From: Dryocosmus kuriphilus
Lineage: Eukaryota; Arthropoda; Insecta; Hymenoptera; Cynipidae
DNA length: 64,000 bases
Direction of reading: 5' to 3'
Assembly: GCA_038277395.1 (NCBI GenBank)
Contig: CM076189.1
Span: forward strand, 114,932,252 to 114,996,251
Shown here: one piece after another, positions 32,700 through 43,577 of the stretch
How positions within the stretch are numbered: position 1 is the first letter of the stretch
Layout: every line of letters begins with the position of its first letter
Translations under genes and position numbers: made by a program
The notes under the pieces: model-generated
The model's database searches: none
The model's input: the letters and a program-made list of their open reading frames with translations, nothing else
Told to the model about the DNA's origin: nothing

Positions 32700-35600
32700 G
32701 ATACCCCACGAGAATACTCGGACGCACACAATAAATTCTTGTGTACCGACGTCCCAGCGATGCTGGCCAACTGGACCTTTGAGCCAGTTTATTCCCCGTA
32801 CAGCTCACCTTCATTGATCCATACCAAAAAGGTTAGTTCCAAACGTTTCTGTATAGATTTCCGAAGACTCAGCGACCTTACCGCCGATTCGGCCCAACCC
32901 CTGACAATCATCCACGAAACACTGAAGAATCTAGAACGGGCACGAATTTTTTTAACTATTGATCTAAGGTGCGGATACAGGCAAATATCTCTTCATGCCG
33001 ATTGCCGGAAATATGCGGCTTTCACAATTCCGGGCGGGGGCCAGTACCAGTTCCGCGTGCTCCCATTTGAGTTGAAGGACGCACCAAGCACCTTACAGAA
33101 CTTGATGCGCTAAGCTTCGGGGACTTACTGGAAAAAGTTCGCTATAGCCTACTTGGATTATATGATCATCTTTTCCAACCAAACGCAGGCACACCCTCTA
33201 TATTTGGCCCTCATCTTTGAAAAATTGGATTTCGACGGACTTACCTGCAATCCAAAGAGGCGCCGCTTCGAAAGAACGAGCTTGAACTACTTAAAACATT
33301 TCGTCATGTCGGACGGCAATCACGCCCAACCAGAACACGTGCGTCCGCCCAAGGAGAAAAAACTATCCTTCACTATAAAGTAGCTGAGAAGTTTCCTGGA
33401 TACCTGCGGCTCGCTACGAGAATATGCCCCACATTTCGCCGAAGTTGCCGCTCTGCTCACGTAGTTATTGAGTACAAACCTCACATATCGGTGGACCCCC
33501 GCAGCCCACACTGAATTCGATGCCATCTTAAAATAATGGAGAATCCACCCAAACTATATTGGCCCGATCCCAACTCCCCTACTTTGTGCAGATCGACGCC
33601 AGCGATCGTAATATGAGAGCGGTAACTTACCAGACGGCCAAAGACGGACGAGGACGGATCATCTCATACGACAGCGCAAAATCTAAACAGGCAGAGACAA
33701 GATACCACTGCAATGAACAGGAGTGCCTTGCCGTCATCTGGGCTATCAGAAGATACCACCCATACCTCGGAAGCAGTCACTTTATGCTCAGAACCGACAG
33801 CAAAGACCTGACGTGACTGGAACAGACGATGGAGCCAAAAAAAAAAGGTGACACAGTGGCCAGTTATCTCAGCCATCCTAAATTCAACGTCGAAAACCGC
33901 CCTGGAAAGGACAATGAACTCGCCGATACATTATCGCTTCACCCAAACAACAACGCAACCTTCCCCGGAGAACCCGACCTGGAGACAATGCTGCACCCAT
34001 ACCTCGAACAAGATAAGGACGCCAAGAATGCTGCCCGCCACGCATGAACGCCTTAAGGAGCCGCTGACTTTACGACGAAGGTTCTGAAGCACATTAATTT
34101 ATCCTGACCGACAGCCATGAAATCAAAAGTTGGAGCGAACAGCGAGCTCAGCCGAGGAGAAACCCTTGTGAAGAACCCTTTGCTCTGGAACATTGTTTGG
34201 GCGGTCAGGGTTTCTGGAAACGTCACCCTGACGACCAGGGTTGGTCACTCCGCGTTCCGCGCGAATCCGTCGAGCAAGTCCTATCGGAAGGCCACGACTC
34301 ACATCTCGCGGGACAATCAGGAATGGACGAGAACTTCCGGGACATTCGAGCACGATATTACTGGCCAAGTATGCGCCACGATGCACAAAGGTGCGTGACA
34401 AGTTGCCACTTGGGCATATGGACAAAGGCGATTCGCTTAACAAGGGAGGACCACCAGAAACCGCGAATGTCCAAGAACCCATGGGACACGATAGCATTGG
34501 ACCTGAAGGTACCGTATCTGACTAATTCCATGGGCAAACGTTCATCCTCCTGGTCACGGATCTTTCTTCCCGCTGGACCGAAACATTTTCCCTAATGTAC
34601 TCGATGGCCCCCGTTCTTACTGCTCTGATGTAAAGAGAAGTCTTTCCTCGTTGGGGATATCCCAGGCAGATTCTCAGCGACAACGGTCGCCAGTTCGACA
34701 ACCGGCAATGGATCGATGCGTACCAATGATGGCATTGAGATTTATGGACTGCACCGATATATCATTCACGCGCCAACACCACCAAACATCGCAATAAGGA
34801 AATAAAATAATGAGTTCGCCTACGCATCGAACAGGAAGGCCACCGCAAATGGTATCGATTTTTACCAGTGGTCGTTTTCGGCACGCGTCGTCGACGAAAT
34901 CCAGCTACCGGCCAGACACCCAGTTAACTTTTACTCGGACGAACACTGCGATGACCAGGAGAATCGAGGTTCGATGACGCCTCCCCAATCCCGCAAACGG
35001 AACATCCGGAAATGTAGGAAAAAGCACGAGCCCGCCAAAGACAATACCAGCATTGAGGACCAGGTGTTCGTAAGCACCCACTCCTTATCGAAGAAGGACA
35101 AAAAATTTAACCAAGGATTTGCACAGAAAAGGACATGAACCTGGAACATCGACTCCCGGATAGGGGGAGACGTCTACTGAGTACAGGTCAGCGTCGTCCG
35201 AAACAAAGTGCACGGAAGAAAACTCCTCCGAGCACCGGCCAACCACACTCCGGCTCAGGAAGGGCTACCTCCAACACACACATATCCCTCTCAGGAGAGA
35301 AGCAGCATAGTTTACCAACTCAGTAGTCATGACGAGCAGTCACACTACACGGCGGCTCAGGATGAGCTACCACGAACACACCGACATCCTTCTCAGGAGA
35401 GAAGCAGGATGGTGAATCGACCCCACCGGCGATGACGAGCAGTTAAATTACTCGGTAGCTCAGGATGAGCTACCACCAACACACCCACATCCTTCTCAGA
35501 AGGGAAGCAGCAACAGTAATCAACCCGTTAGTGACGACAAGCAGTCACACTAATCTTCAGCTCAGGACGAGCTACAAATAGGACAACCACAATCCTCCCA

Positions 35601-35841
35601 GGAGGGAAGCCGCATGGGTAACCAGCTACCGGTTAGTGACAAGCAATCACCCAAATGTGCAGCTCAGGATAAGCTACCAACGTCAAATCCACCCCCTTCC
35701 CTGGCGGGGAGCCTTGCTGGCAACCGACTTCGCAATGGCAGCGGCTTATCGACCTCTGCACCGCACCACGATCCAACCACCCTGACTGAATACGACGAGG
35801 GGTCAGTCAATGACGATTATAGACCAAGCAGGCGCTATTAG
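32700..35841 (+). pseudogene. Ty3/gypsy Pol remnant: RT, RNase H, integrase, repeat tail
   Basis: RT blocks seen are FEPVYSPYSSP, RFCIDFRRLSDLT, IFLTIDLRCGYRQI and QFRVLPFELKDAP. The catalytic loop reads YLDYMIIFS, with the second aspartate replaced by tyrosine. RNase H shows FVQIDASDRNM and YHCNEQECLAVIWAIRRY with DSKDLT. The tether (NELADTLSLHP) and integrase pieces (GHDSHLAG, ARYYWPSMRHDAQRCVTSCH, then ILSDNGRQFDN in another frame near 34670) follow. Stops and frameshifts are numerous. Confidence 0.82.
35253..35763 (+). repeat. 102-bp tandem repeat in the Pol tail
   Basis: GCTCAGGATGAGCTACC recurs at 35253, 35355, 35458, 35560 and 35662, a period of 102 bp (one 103). Each unit would encode 34 residues such as AQDELPPTHPHPSQERS followed by a Ser/Asp-rich stretch. 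The position after the integrase matches the 99-bp repeat of the other gypsy element, although the sequences differ. Confidence 0.88.
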
Positions 35842-36960
35842 CTAAGGTGAAGTATTACGCCGTACTGCCGAGCGGCCCGTTCTAATGTACCTCGGCGGAA
35901 AGGCCCTTCAGGACCTTAGGATAAAGTCAGGAGACTTTACAGACGTTAAAACCAGAAAAGTGAAGGTGTTACACCGCATACACCTTCGAGTGGCCAAGTC
36001 AGGGGACTCCTCCGACGAAGCCCATGGCAAGAGACGCGACGGTGCACAGCCGCGCACAACTTTGCCGGAAGGAAGGTCACCGTAGCTACTCAAATGTACA
36101 TACTTTATCTAGAATTAATAATTTTATTTTTAATTTTACTTTTTCCTCCATGATTCTTCGCTTTCCTTCGTAATATTGCGAGACCAGCGACGGGGGCCGT
36201 GGTGTGAGCAACGTCTCTTTAGGGGTGGGGTGGAGTTGATATTTGCTCCACGCCCAAAATTGTCAACCTATCGGTTCGAGGCGGCCTTGCACATCAAATG
36301 TTCCCAGTACGAACGGCACCGACTCACTTTGCAAGAAAACCCGTTTCCCAAATCCAACCTGTTCGGAACTAGAAAAATTTTTGATTTCCTGGACCTAGAA
36401 AAATGGCCGACTTTTTGGAGTTCGAAAAATGTCCGTCCTGTCACAATTGGACCCATCAAGAGTTTATATCTTTCTCCCGTTTAACAAGCAGCAGCGAATG
36501 AGTTCGGCGTCCTTCCTACCTCAACGGTTGACTTTATATTTTTACATTTTCCCCCTCAATAGTATTAGTGCTATTATTAATATTATTATTACATGCGTTA
36601 CAGTATATGTTTTCTATGTAAGCTCAGCGTTTCAGGCAATCGTGGCAGTGGACCAGGAAACCGTTTCGCACCTACACTTGCTTCCGCGAACATTTTTTTT
36701 TTTGGACATAGCCTGCACCAGGTTCGGCACTCATTGATCCGATTTGATGGCTAACCACTCCAACGCGTGATCAACGTCCTCTCGAGCGTCGAATGCTCCC
36801 TGAAACCTCGAGACGTCACAGTTGCACCCGCGAACTATTAAATAATGTTGATAGATTATACTCAACCAGGATTACTCCAGTGCTCTCTTTTTTTTGTGTT
36901 TAGTGTGTGCAACAGTGTGACAGTGAATTTGCGGGTTGCCCGAAAGCAGTAATTCTTGTA
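35842..36960 (+). other. 3' non-coding part of the second gypsy element
   Basis: No supportable gene. Short frames (35885-36085, 36176-36484, 36429-36737) lack motifs. AT-rich patches and a T-run near 36697 are present. It may include an LTR, but only one copy would be here, so ends cannot be fixed. Confidence 0.4.
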
Positions 36961-37790
36961 CAGTAGCTCTTTTCAGGGCTATTCAAACTGAATATTGTTG
37001 AACGAAAAACAGGAATACCGCTGTAGTGTCTTCGTTGATTGATGTCTTCCGGGAGCCATCACAAAGGAACACACTGTAGCTCATCCCCGGGGATCACTCC
37101 CTCCTCCCCCAATTGAACGCAATACGAGGCGGATTAGGACTTTGAAGCTGGCCTACTCAGAGCTCACACACTGTTGACCGCACTACGGGGAGACTGGTGG
37201 AGTGCCTTCGCTGATGGTGTCCTTCGGGAGCCGTCACAGAGAAACAAACCGTAGCAAATACCCGGGGCTCGCCCATCCCCCCATGCTTGAACACATTACG
37301 AGGAGGTTTCGAACGTTGAAGCCGACCACTTCGGGACTCACCAACCCACTTAAATGCAGTAAGAAGAGGGTTCGTACTTTGAAGCCGACTTTCTCAGGGC
37401 TCACACCCTGTTGAGCGCAATACAGGGAAACCGTTGGAGTGCCTTCGCAGGTTGATGCCTTCCGGGAGCCATCACCAGGCTGTAGACTGTAGCATTCCAC
37501 CGCCCCCCCCAGCCTGAACACAATACGAGAAGTGTTCGGACATTTGAAGCCGACCTTTTCGAGGTTCACCAAACCACTTGAACGCAAGACGGGAACACAG
37601 CTGATGTGCCTTCATTGGTCGATGTCCTTCGGGAGCCATAACAAGTGAAGTCACTGCAGATCTTCCGCGGGACTCCCCCCCCCCCCACACACTGAACGCA
37701 GAAACCCGACCGGCGCTTTCCAGGGCCACTAGAAGAGATGAACTGGTATCGCTGCTGTCCTCTCAGCGGAACGACACACAAAATGGTGGA
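36961..37790. repeat. GC-rich minisatellite with higher-order structure, block 2
   Basis: Same two unit types and same orientation as the block ending at 32697, including TTGAACGCAATACGAGG, TTTGAAGCCGACC and GTGCCTTCG with GGGAGCCATCACC. It shows that the second gypsy element split one array. It ends where AT-rich array sequence resumes near 37800. Confidence 0.85.
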
Positions 37791-38124
37791 CTTAACCACT
37801 TTTTAGAAATCGTATGTTTAATAAATCAGCAAATTTTAATTTTCAATTCTTAAAGGTTTGTTATTTTACATTTCGTTAATTTTATAATTCATTAATTATT
37901 ATATTCCATATTTTTCTCTTTTGTCGATTTTCTTTTCGGTATTTATTTTTTCCTTGTTTATCATTAACCTCTAAGTACTATATATTGTGGATCACTGAAT
38001 AAGAAAACATTTATTTTCAGGAATTCTGATTTCAGGAGCTTTAGATTATAGCAACTTTAAACTTCATCAATTTTAAAGTTCGGTAATTTAGTACTTAGGA
38101 GAAAATGGCTAATTCATTAATTCT
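37791..38124. other. Intron-like AT-rich array sequence
   Basis: Standard spacer of the duplicated array. Its first ~130 bp repeat the sequence already present just left of the insertion at 30625, so the two flanks overlap rather than abut. Confidence 0.5.
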
Positions 38125-38136
38125 ATTATGTAATCC

Positions 38137-40080
38137 ATCCAAGGATGACCGCTGTTGTCTGCGGCGAAGGGGAGGTATCAGCCCTACTTGGCGCGTCCCC
38201 ATGTGGCAAACAGGGGAATGCTCGCGGAAATAGAGTGTAGGGCTGTTATAAAATACGCCCCGCGGACCAGAAGCACGATTGGTGACGGTCGTAGCCAAAT
38301 TGGAGTGCTCCGAACCATGTCCGGTCTTTCCGCCGGCATGGGATTGGGGCTGCTGTGAGCTTGGTCTTCCGAGGTGTAAGCTACGACCGGGCATCTGTAG
38401 CCAGCCCCTTCGGGCCTTGATCAGGTAGTGCGTGGTGGCTGAAGGAATCGGAACCTGCAGTGCTGCGGTCGACTGCAGTCCGTCCGTGTATTCCGGGACC
38501 GGTTAAACGAAGGGTGGGCCCCAGAATACTGGGATAGGTCTTCGTTCCGAGTGTATACCCGTTCCCAACGATTTCAGGCCGCCCCTCCACGTACGGTGGG
38601 CTGTTGAATACTTTTTCATGGCTAATAAAGACGGAAAATGGAGCGAAAGATGGAAGTCTCACATCGAAGAGAAGATGGACCTAAGCAAGAGCTTTTACGA
38701 TGTGGAAGAATTTTATTGAGAGTATACGACGGAGATTGCTGAGACGAAAAAGATGAGCGTCTAAATTCAGGAGCAAATGAAGAAGAGCCACAGAGTAGTA
38801 CGTGAATTCCTGAAGAAATTCTAAAAACCTGTAATTCGGCGGAGCAGGTGGCTGCCGTGGTGGAAACGCAAAGCGAAATGCGCTCAGTGGGGCGTTCATA
38901 CAGAAGATTCAAAAGCTATACTGAGGGCTACATGGCTCTCCTGAGCTCCACACTGAGGGGGAGGACGGCTTCCGTTTCTACGCAAACGGAGCCGCAGATG
39001 ACGCCGGGGGAGCGACGGAGAAGCGTAAGCGGGAGAGGGTGACGACTCTCTGCCCGCCTAGCGGACCCGATACCGAGAAGCCGGTCCTGAAGTAAACCAA
39101 GTCCCAGGAGGGGGTCTCTTGGTCAAAGGCGGTTAGTAGAAGAAGCAAGAAGGAGATGAAGGAGGCTGAGAAGAAGCCTGTGGAGAAAAGGGTGTCAAGA
39201 AGGGACAATGCGCCCGATAAGTGCAAGGAGCCGCCAAGAAGAAGAAAACAAGAATACCCCGGGATTGTTATCACGCCAGCCCAGGGATGAAGTATGCGGA
39301 ATTCCCGAAGGATATCCAAAAGAAGGTGAACCCAGAAGACCGTGGCGTAAACATCAAGGCGATCCGGCAGACGAGGACGGAGGACGTTCTCATTTAATAG
39401 GCGCAATGTGTAGGAGCGGCAGCACTTCGGGGATGTTATCTCTAAGAATCCTCGAGATGTCGGAAGAGCCCGACACCTATTCCCAAGTGCGCAGGTCGTA
39501 GTCTACGACTTAGTCGAGACTACAGAGGCTGCCGGCGTGGAGGCAGCGCTGACGGCAGCCTTGGGAGACAAGATTGATTCTACACCAAGGGTCAACCTCA
39601 CCAAGAGAAGCAGCAGAGGCTGTGTCCTAGCTTTTATTGAGCTGGATGCGGCTGTTTCTGCTAAGTTGGAGAGAACGGCCCGACTTAAGGTCGGGTGGGT
39701 GAACTGCCACGTGAAGGCGCACAACGCGGAAACCCGGTGCAACATGTGCCATGCTATCGGACACGTTGCCCGAAAGTGTACAGCAGAAGATCGAAGCGAA
39801 TGCTGTCGGCGATGCCTTTAGGAGAGCCGCAAGGCGGCAGAGTGTTAAAATTTGGCAATGCCCCGCCCGCCCTCCAACAGCAGAAGGAAGCCGTAGAAAG
39901 GTGAAGCAAGCAGGAGACACAGGAGCAGTGAAGAAAACAGCACCCCCTGAAGTAATGCGAAAGCGGTTCCGGGAGAATTAATGCCAAGAAGAAGAGGGAG
40001 GATGTTTTAGTGTATAGGGCCGGCTTGCCGGAGGAGTCCCACACTATGTGCGTAATATACTCCCCCCCCCCCCCAAAAAA
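38137..40080 (+). mobile_element. R1-type ORF1-only element with 12-bp target duplication
   Basis: The block is flanked by ATTATGTAATCC (38125-38136) and ATTATGCAATCC (40081-40092), a target duplication with one mismatch, and ends in a C-run followed by six A. It comprises a leader of about 480 bp and a gag-like ORF1. No endonuclease or reverse transcriptase is present, although the flanks show a complete insertion event. Confidence 0.75.
38618..39820 (+). pseudogene. R1-like ORF1 (gag-like) with CCHC zinc knuckles
   Basis: The start ATG is in TTTTTCATGGCTAAT. The N-terminus is charged (MANKDGKWSERWKSHIEEKM). After several stops and frame changes the last segment is open and ends in CCHC-type knuckles: NCHVKAHNAETRCNMCHAIG, then HVARKC and a Cys-rich CCRRC end. 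ORF1 proteins of R1-clade elements bind their RNA through such knuckles. In-frame stops include those near 38717 and 38762. Confidence 0.7.
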
Positions 40081-40217
40081 ATTATGCAATCCGTAAATTT
40101 AATAATTCGACAATCTAGAATTTCGGGATTTAAAAAATTTATAGGAAGATAAAAGTTCGTGAAATACCTAGCTTCAATTGAATCTTTTCAATTTTTTTCA
40201 AATAATTTTTCAAATAA

Positions 40218-40280
40218 CGCTTAATTTATGCTAAGTTGGTGGAGGTTTTTGAACCGATTTTTTACCTGGGCCAGCTAGCA
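40218..40280 (-). pseudogene. Decayed A-type micro-exon
   Basis: Aligns with A exons over 63 nt and resembles the decayed copy at 29622 most closely (VLAGPGKKSVQKPPPT, then TAG). The acceptor TTCTTACAG is intact, but the distal donor reads TTATTT in place of GTAATT. An internal CAGGTAAAAA donor-like site remains. Confidence 0.6.
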
Positions 40281-40537
40281 CTGTAAGAAGAAATATTAGA
40301 AAATTTTCAGTGAAGCTCTTTGCACAATCGAACCTGTTAACATGATTACCATTCGCTCTTAAATTATATGCTTGCTTTCAATCATTTTCAATTTATATTA
40401 GACTAGTGTTTAATTATTTTTAATTCTCATTAAAATCACTCGAATTTTTGTGAGTTCCTTTAAAAATCTCGGAAGCCTTCAGTTCGTACAAAATGTTTGA
40501 GCCTTTTAGATGGTATTGTAAACAACTTTGTAACCAT

Positions 40538-40579
40538 CTCCAGGAGAACCTGGGGGAGGACTATCTGACACAGTTGGTC
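40538..40579 (-). pseudogene. Decayed B-type micro-exon
   Basis: Open over 42 nt (GPTVSDSPPPGSPGG), but the aligned acceptor reads ATACAA rather than TACAG and the donor reads ATGGTT rather than GTGATT. Both splice sites are gone. Confidence 0.55.
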
Positions 40580-40599
40580 TTGTATAAAAAAATGTAAGA

Positions 40600-41912
40600 A
40601 ATTTTCAGCGAAGATAATTGCTGTTTCCAACCACTAAGTAAAAGTACCATATGCTCTTAAAAGACATGTTTGCTCTCGATTGAATGTTATTATTTATTTC
40701 ACGGAAAGGCATACACCTATTTATTGGCAGTCTGGGGAAAACCATTTTTCGCTTCGGGAAAATATTTACTAAGTCTGCATTTATACTTGTTTCATAATTA
40801 ATAATAGAAAAGGATTGATAAACACAATTCACAATATTTTCGACTGAAATAGACTATAGACAAAGAAAAAATGAATATCCCATATACAATTGACGAATTT
40901 AGAAAGATAGAATTTGAAATTGCCGAAATATTTAATTAAATAGTAAAATAATTTTGTATTAATCTTATGCAATCTTAATATACGAAAATTTAAATTTCAG
41001 CAATTCTTTATGTAGGAAATTTATGAATTCAGGGGAAATGACCGCTTCGTTAATTTTCTAAGCCGCTAATTGTAAAGTAAATCAGAAAATTTTATTTTTC
41101 GACACTTAAAAGTTTGCTATTCTAAATTTCGTTTATATTATAATTCACTGATTTGTATGATGCAAAATTTTCTGTTTTGTGGATTTTTATATTCAGTATT
41201 TGGGTCTTCGTTATTCTTCAACACTCTCTAAATAATATGTATTATTAATTATTAAATAATTAAATATTTACCTTCAGCGATTCTAATTTCAGAACCTTCA
41301 AATTTTAGCAATTTTAAATTTTGTTAATTTAAGAACTAGCAAGAAATATTTAATTCATTAATTTTATTGTATAATCGCAAATTTAATAATTCGACAATTT
41401 TAAATTTCAGGAATTTAAGAAATTAATATAAAAATAATATTTCGTTCATTTTCTTATTTGTTAATTGTATAGGTCGCCAATATAATAAATCGCAAACTTT
41501 GATTTTGGACACTTTCAAATACTTTATTTGTATAATTGGAGATTTTTATCTTTCAATAACAAAAGCTTGTTAATTTAAATTTCCTCAATTTTACAATCCG
41601 TTCATTTGTACTTTCGACAGTTTTCCTTTTTGTTCATTTTTATATTCCATATTTATTTTCTTCTTGTTTTTCATTAGCTTCTGAACAATATTAATAATTG
41701 ATTCTTAAAAAATTAGGCGTTTATTTTCAGGAATTTTAATTTCAGAAGCTTTGTGCTTTGAAAATCTTAAATTTCCGGAATTTAAAAATTTGGAGAAAAT
41801 GACTAATTCGTTCATTATTTAATTCATTTATTTTATTATATAATTCGTAAGTTTAATAAATGCGAAAAACTGAATTTTGAATATTTTAAAATTTATTATT
41901 TGTATAATTGCG
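40600..41912. other. Intron-like AT-rich array sequence, no gene
   Basis: Two or more stacked copies of the array spacer in the usual module order. No exon-like segment with splice sites was found on either strand. Confidence 0.5.
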
Positions 41913-42281
41913 GCTTATGTGTGGTGGAAAAAGGTGGTGATCAGAGTCTTGGGAGATGGTAGTTCGGAGTGAAATTGTGGAAGGCCTGCCGAGGGTAGGT
42001 AAAGAGTAAAAACAGTAAAATTGTAGGAATGCTAAGTGTGTGGGGTTAGGATCAGAGTCAGATGAAATTTGCCTTATGGATGGAGTAGAAGTTGATAAGT
42101 GGAAAGAGAATTGGGTAGTGAATTTGCACGGGTTTGCATAGTCACATGGTAAGGTAAGGTTTGGTTTATACTATTTCTTACTGTTCTTCTGAGTGATAAT
42201 ATGGCGAAAGAACAAGGTAGGTGATGAGTTTGGGGGTTAGTAGGGATAGATGGGAAGGAGTTGGCGCAAAGGAATTGATCA

Positions 42282-43463
42282 GTGGATAAAGTAGGAGTGC
42301 CGTTAGCCGGATATCCCGTGCGGAAGATCGCCAGATGGCAACAAAAGTTGGGGAGTGATTCGGACGAGGCAAGCTCCCGGTCTTGGACAAGTCGTGAAGG
42401 GAAGGGCACAGGCGAGTCCAGTGTCGAGAGTCAGAGCTTCGGGAAGCACAGAAAAGTAAGAGAGGAAAAGAGCATTAGAAAAAGCAGGCCGGCAAACCTA
42501 GAAAGATTGACGCGATTAAGTAGTGCGGTGTCTGGAGACATTTTAACAAGATGTCGTTCTGAAAACAAATGTGCGGACACGGAAGTGGAAAAATTGGCGG
42601 AAAGCAAAAGAAGCAGTGAGGGCGGGGGGGGGGGGGGGGTATGAAAGAGAGAACGAGGATAAGGCAACAGAGAGAAGTTAGGATAGGACACCGACAGAGC
42701 GGAATAGAGCAGAGGGGGGAAACACTTTAGAAAGGATGAACAAAAAATGAAGGGAAGGAATGTGTAAAGGGCTTGCAGAAATGAAGATACAGGCGAACGG
42801 AACAGAGGGGGTGGTTCGAAAAGTCAAAGGGAAATAGGAGAAGTGGGAAACTGCTTAGAAAGGAGTAAAAGTGAAGGTCTGGAGAAAATTAGAGAGTATG
42901 TAGAGTAGACAGTGTACAAGACATGAAGAGAGAAGAAAGGAAGTTAGTCAACTGGAAGAAAGAGTGTATAACTTAGAATGTAGGAATGATCGCTGCGGAA
43001 AAGAGGGAGAAATGAAATTGAGATAGGATAATGATGAAATGAGGCACAGACAAAGTGGGTTAGAAAGGAAGATAGAAGGGGAGGAAATAGAGAAGAAAGG
43101 AATAAATATAGTTATTAAAGGAACGCAAGCTGAAAGCGAAACGGGAAAAGAGGAGGTAGAGAGCTTCTAAACGACATAGGGGCACGGGATAGGGTGGAAG
43201 ATATAAAAGGGTTGGACAGCAAGACAGGAGAAGAGCCAAGGACCTACGTAGGCAAACGGGGAAGTGATATGGAGAAGAGAGAGGCAGTGATGGAAAAAAT
43301 GGTGCCCAGGGGTAGGAAGGAAAGGATTGATGAGAATATGACGTGTAGGGAGATAAAGAATAGATGGATAATCAAAGATGGGGCTTGGGAGGAGAGAAGG
43401 AAACGGAACAGGATAAGGATAGGGAGAAACATACTGTGGGTGAATGAGACAGTGTGGTGGTGA
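42282..43463 (+). pseudogene. LINE ORF1 remnant
   Basis: Pieces of a highly charged protein: a Ser/Arg-rich segment from 42282, a coiled-coil-like Glu/Arg stretch near 42940-43120 (QLEERVYNLECRND), an IVIKG motif near 43112, and a block with MEKMVPRGRKERIDENMTC and ILWVNETVWW. This order is one I associate with ORF1 of a LINE family common in ants and wasps. Frameshifts and a 12-G run at 42625 break it. Confidence 0.55.
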
Positions 43464-43577
43464 GACGAAGAGGGAGAGAGAGGAGTTGAAATTGGGGAAA
43501 TGGTATCAGGGAAGAGGGAAAGTATAGGTGAATAAAAAAAATTTAAATGAGGCGGTGTTTGTGGACGAGAAAAGAGG

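Larger units (their letters stand above)
32698..36960 (+). mobile_element. Ty3/gypsy element inserted within the minisatellite
   Basis: The element begins inside the minisatellite, after CACTTGAACG, and the same minisatellite resumes on the other side. Gag and protease are absent and the sequence opens in the RT palm. Pol is followed by a repetitive tail, then about 0.9 kb of 3' sequence without genes. It is related to, but clearly different from, the gypsy at 11.5 kb. Confidence 0.75.

Noticed and set aside
31811..37790. Reading the two minisatellite blocks as LTRs of the gypsy element between them
   Set aside because: They are tandem arrays with different unit order and length, and the gypsy element begins in mid-unit and mid-RT.
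42625..42640. Poly-glycine tail of the 42282 frame as a real protein feature
   Set aside because: It is produced by a G homopolymer in a decayed LINE ORF1.
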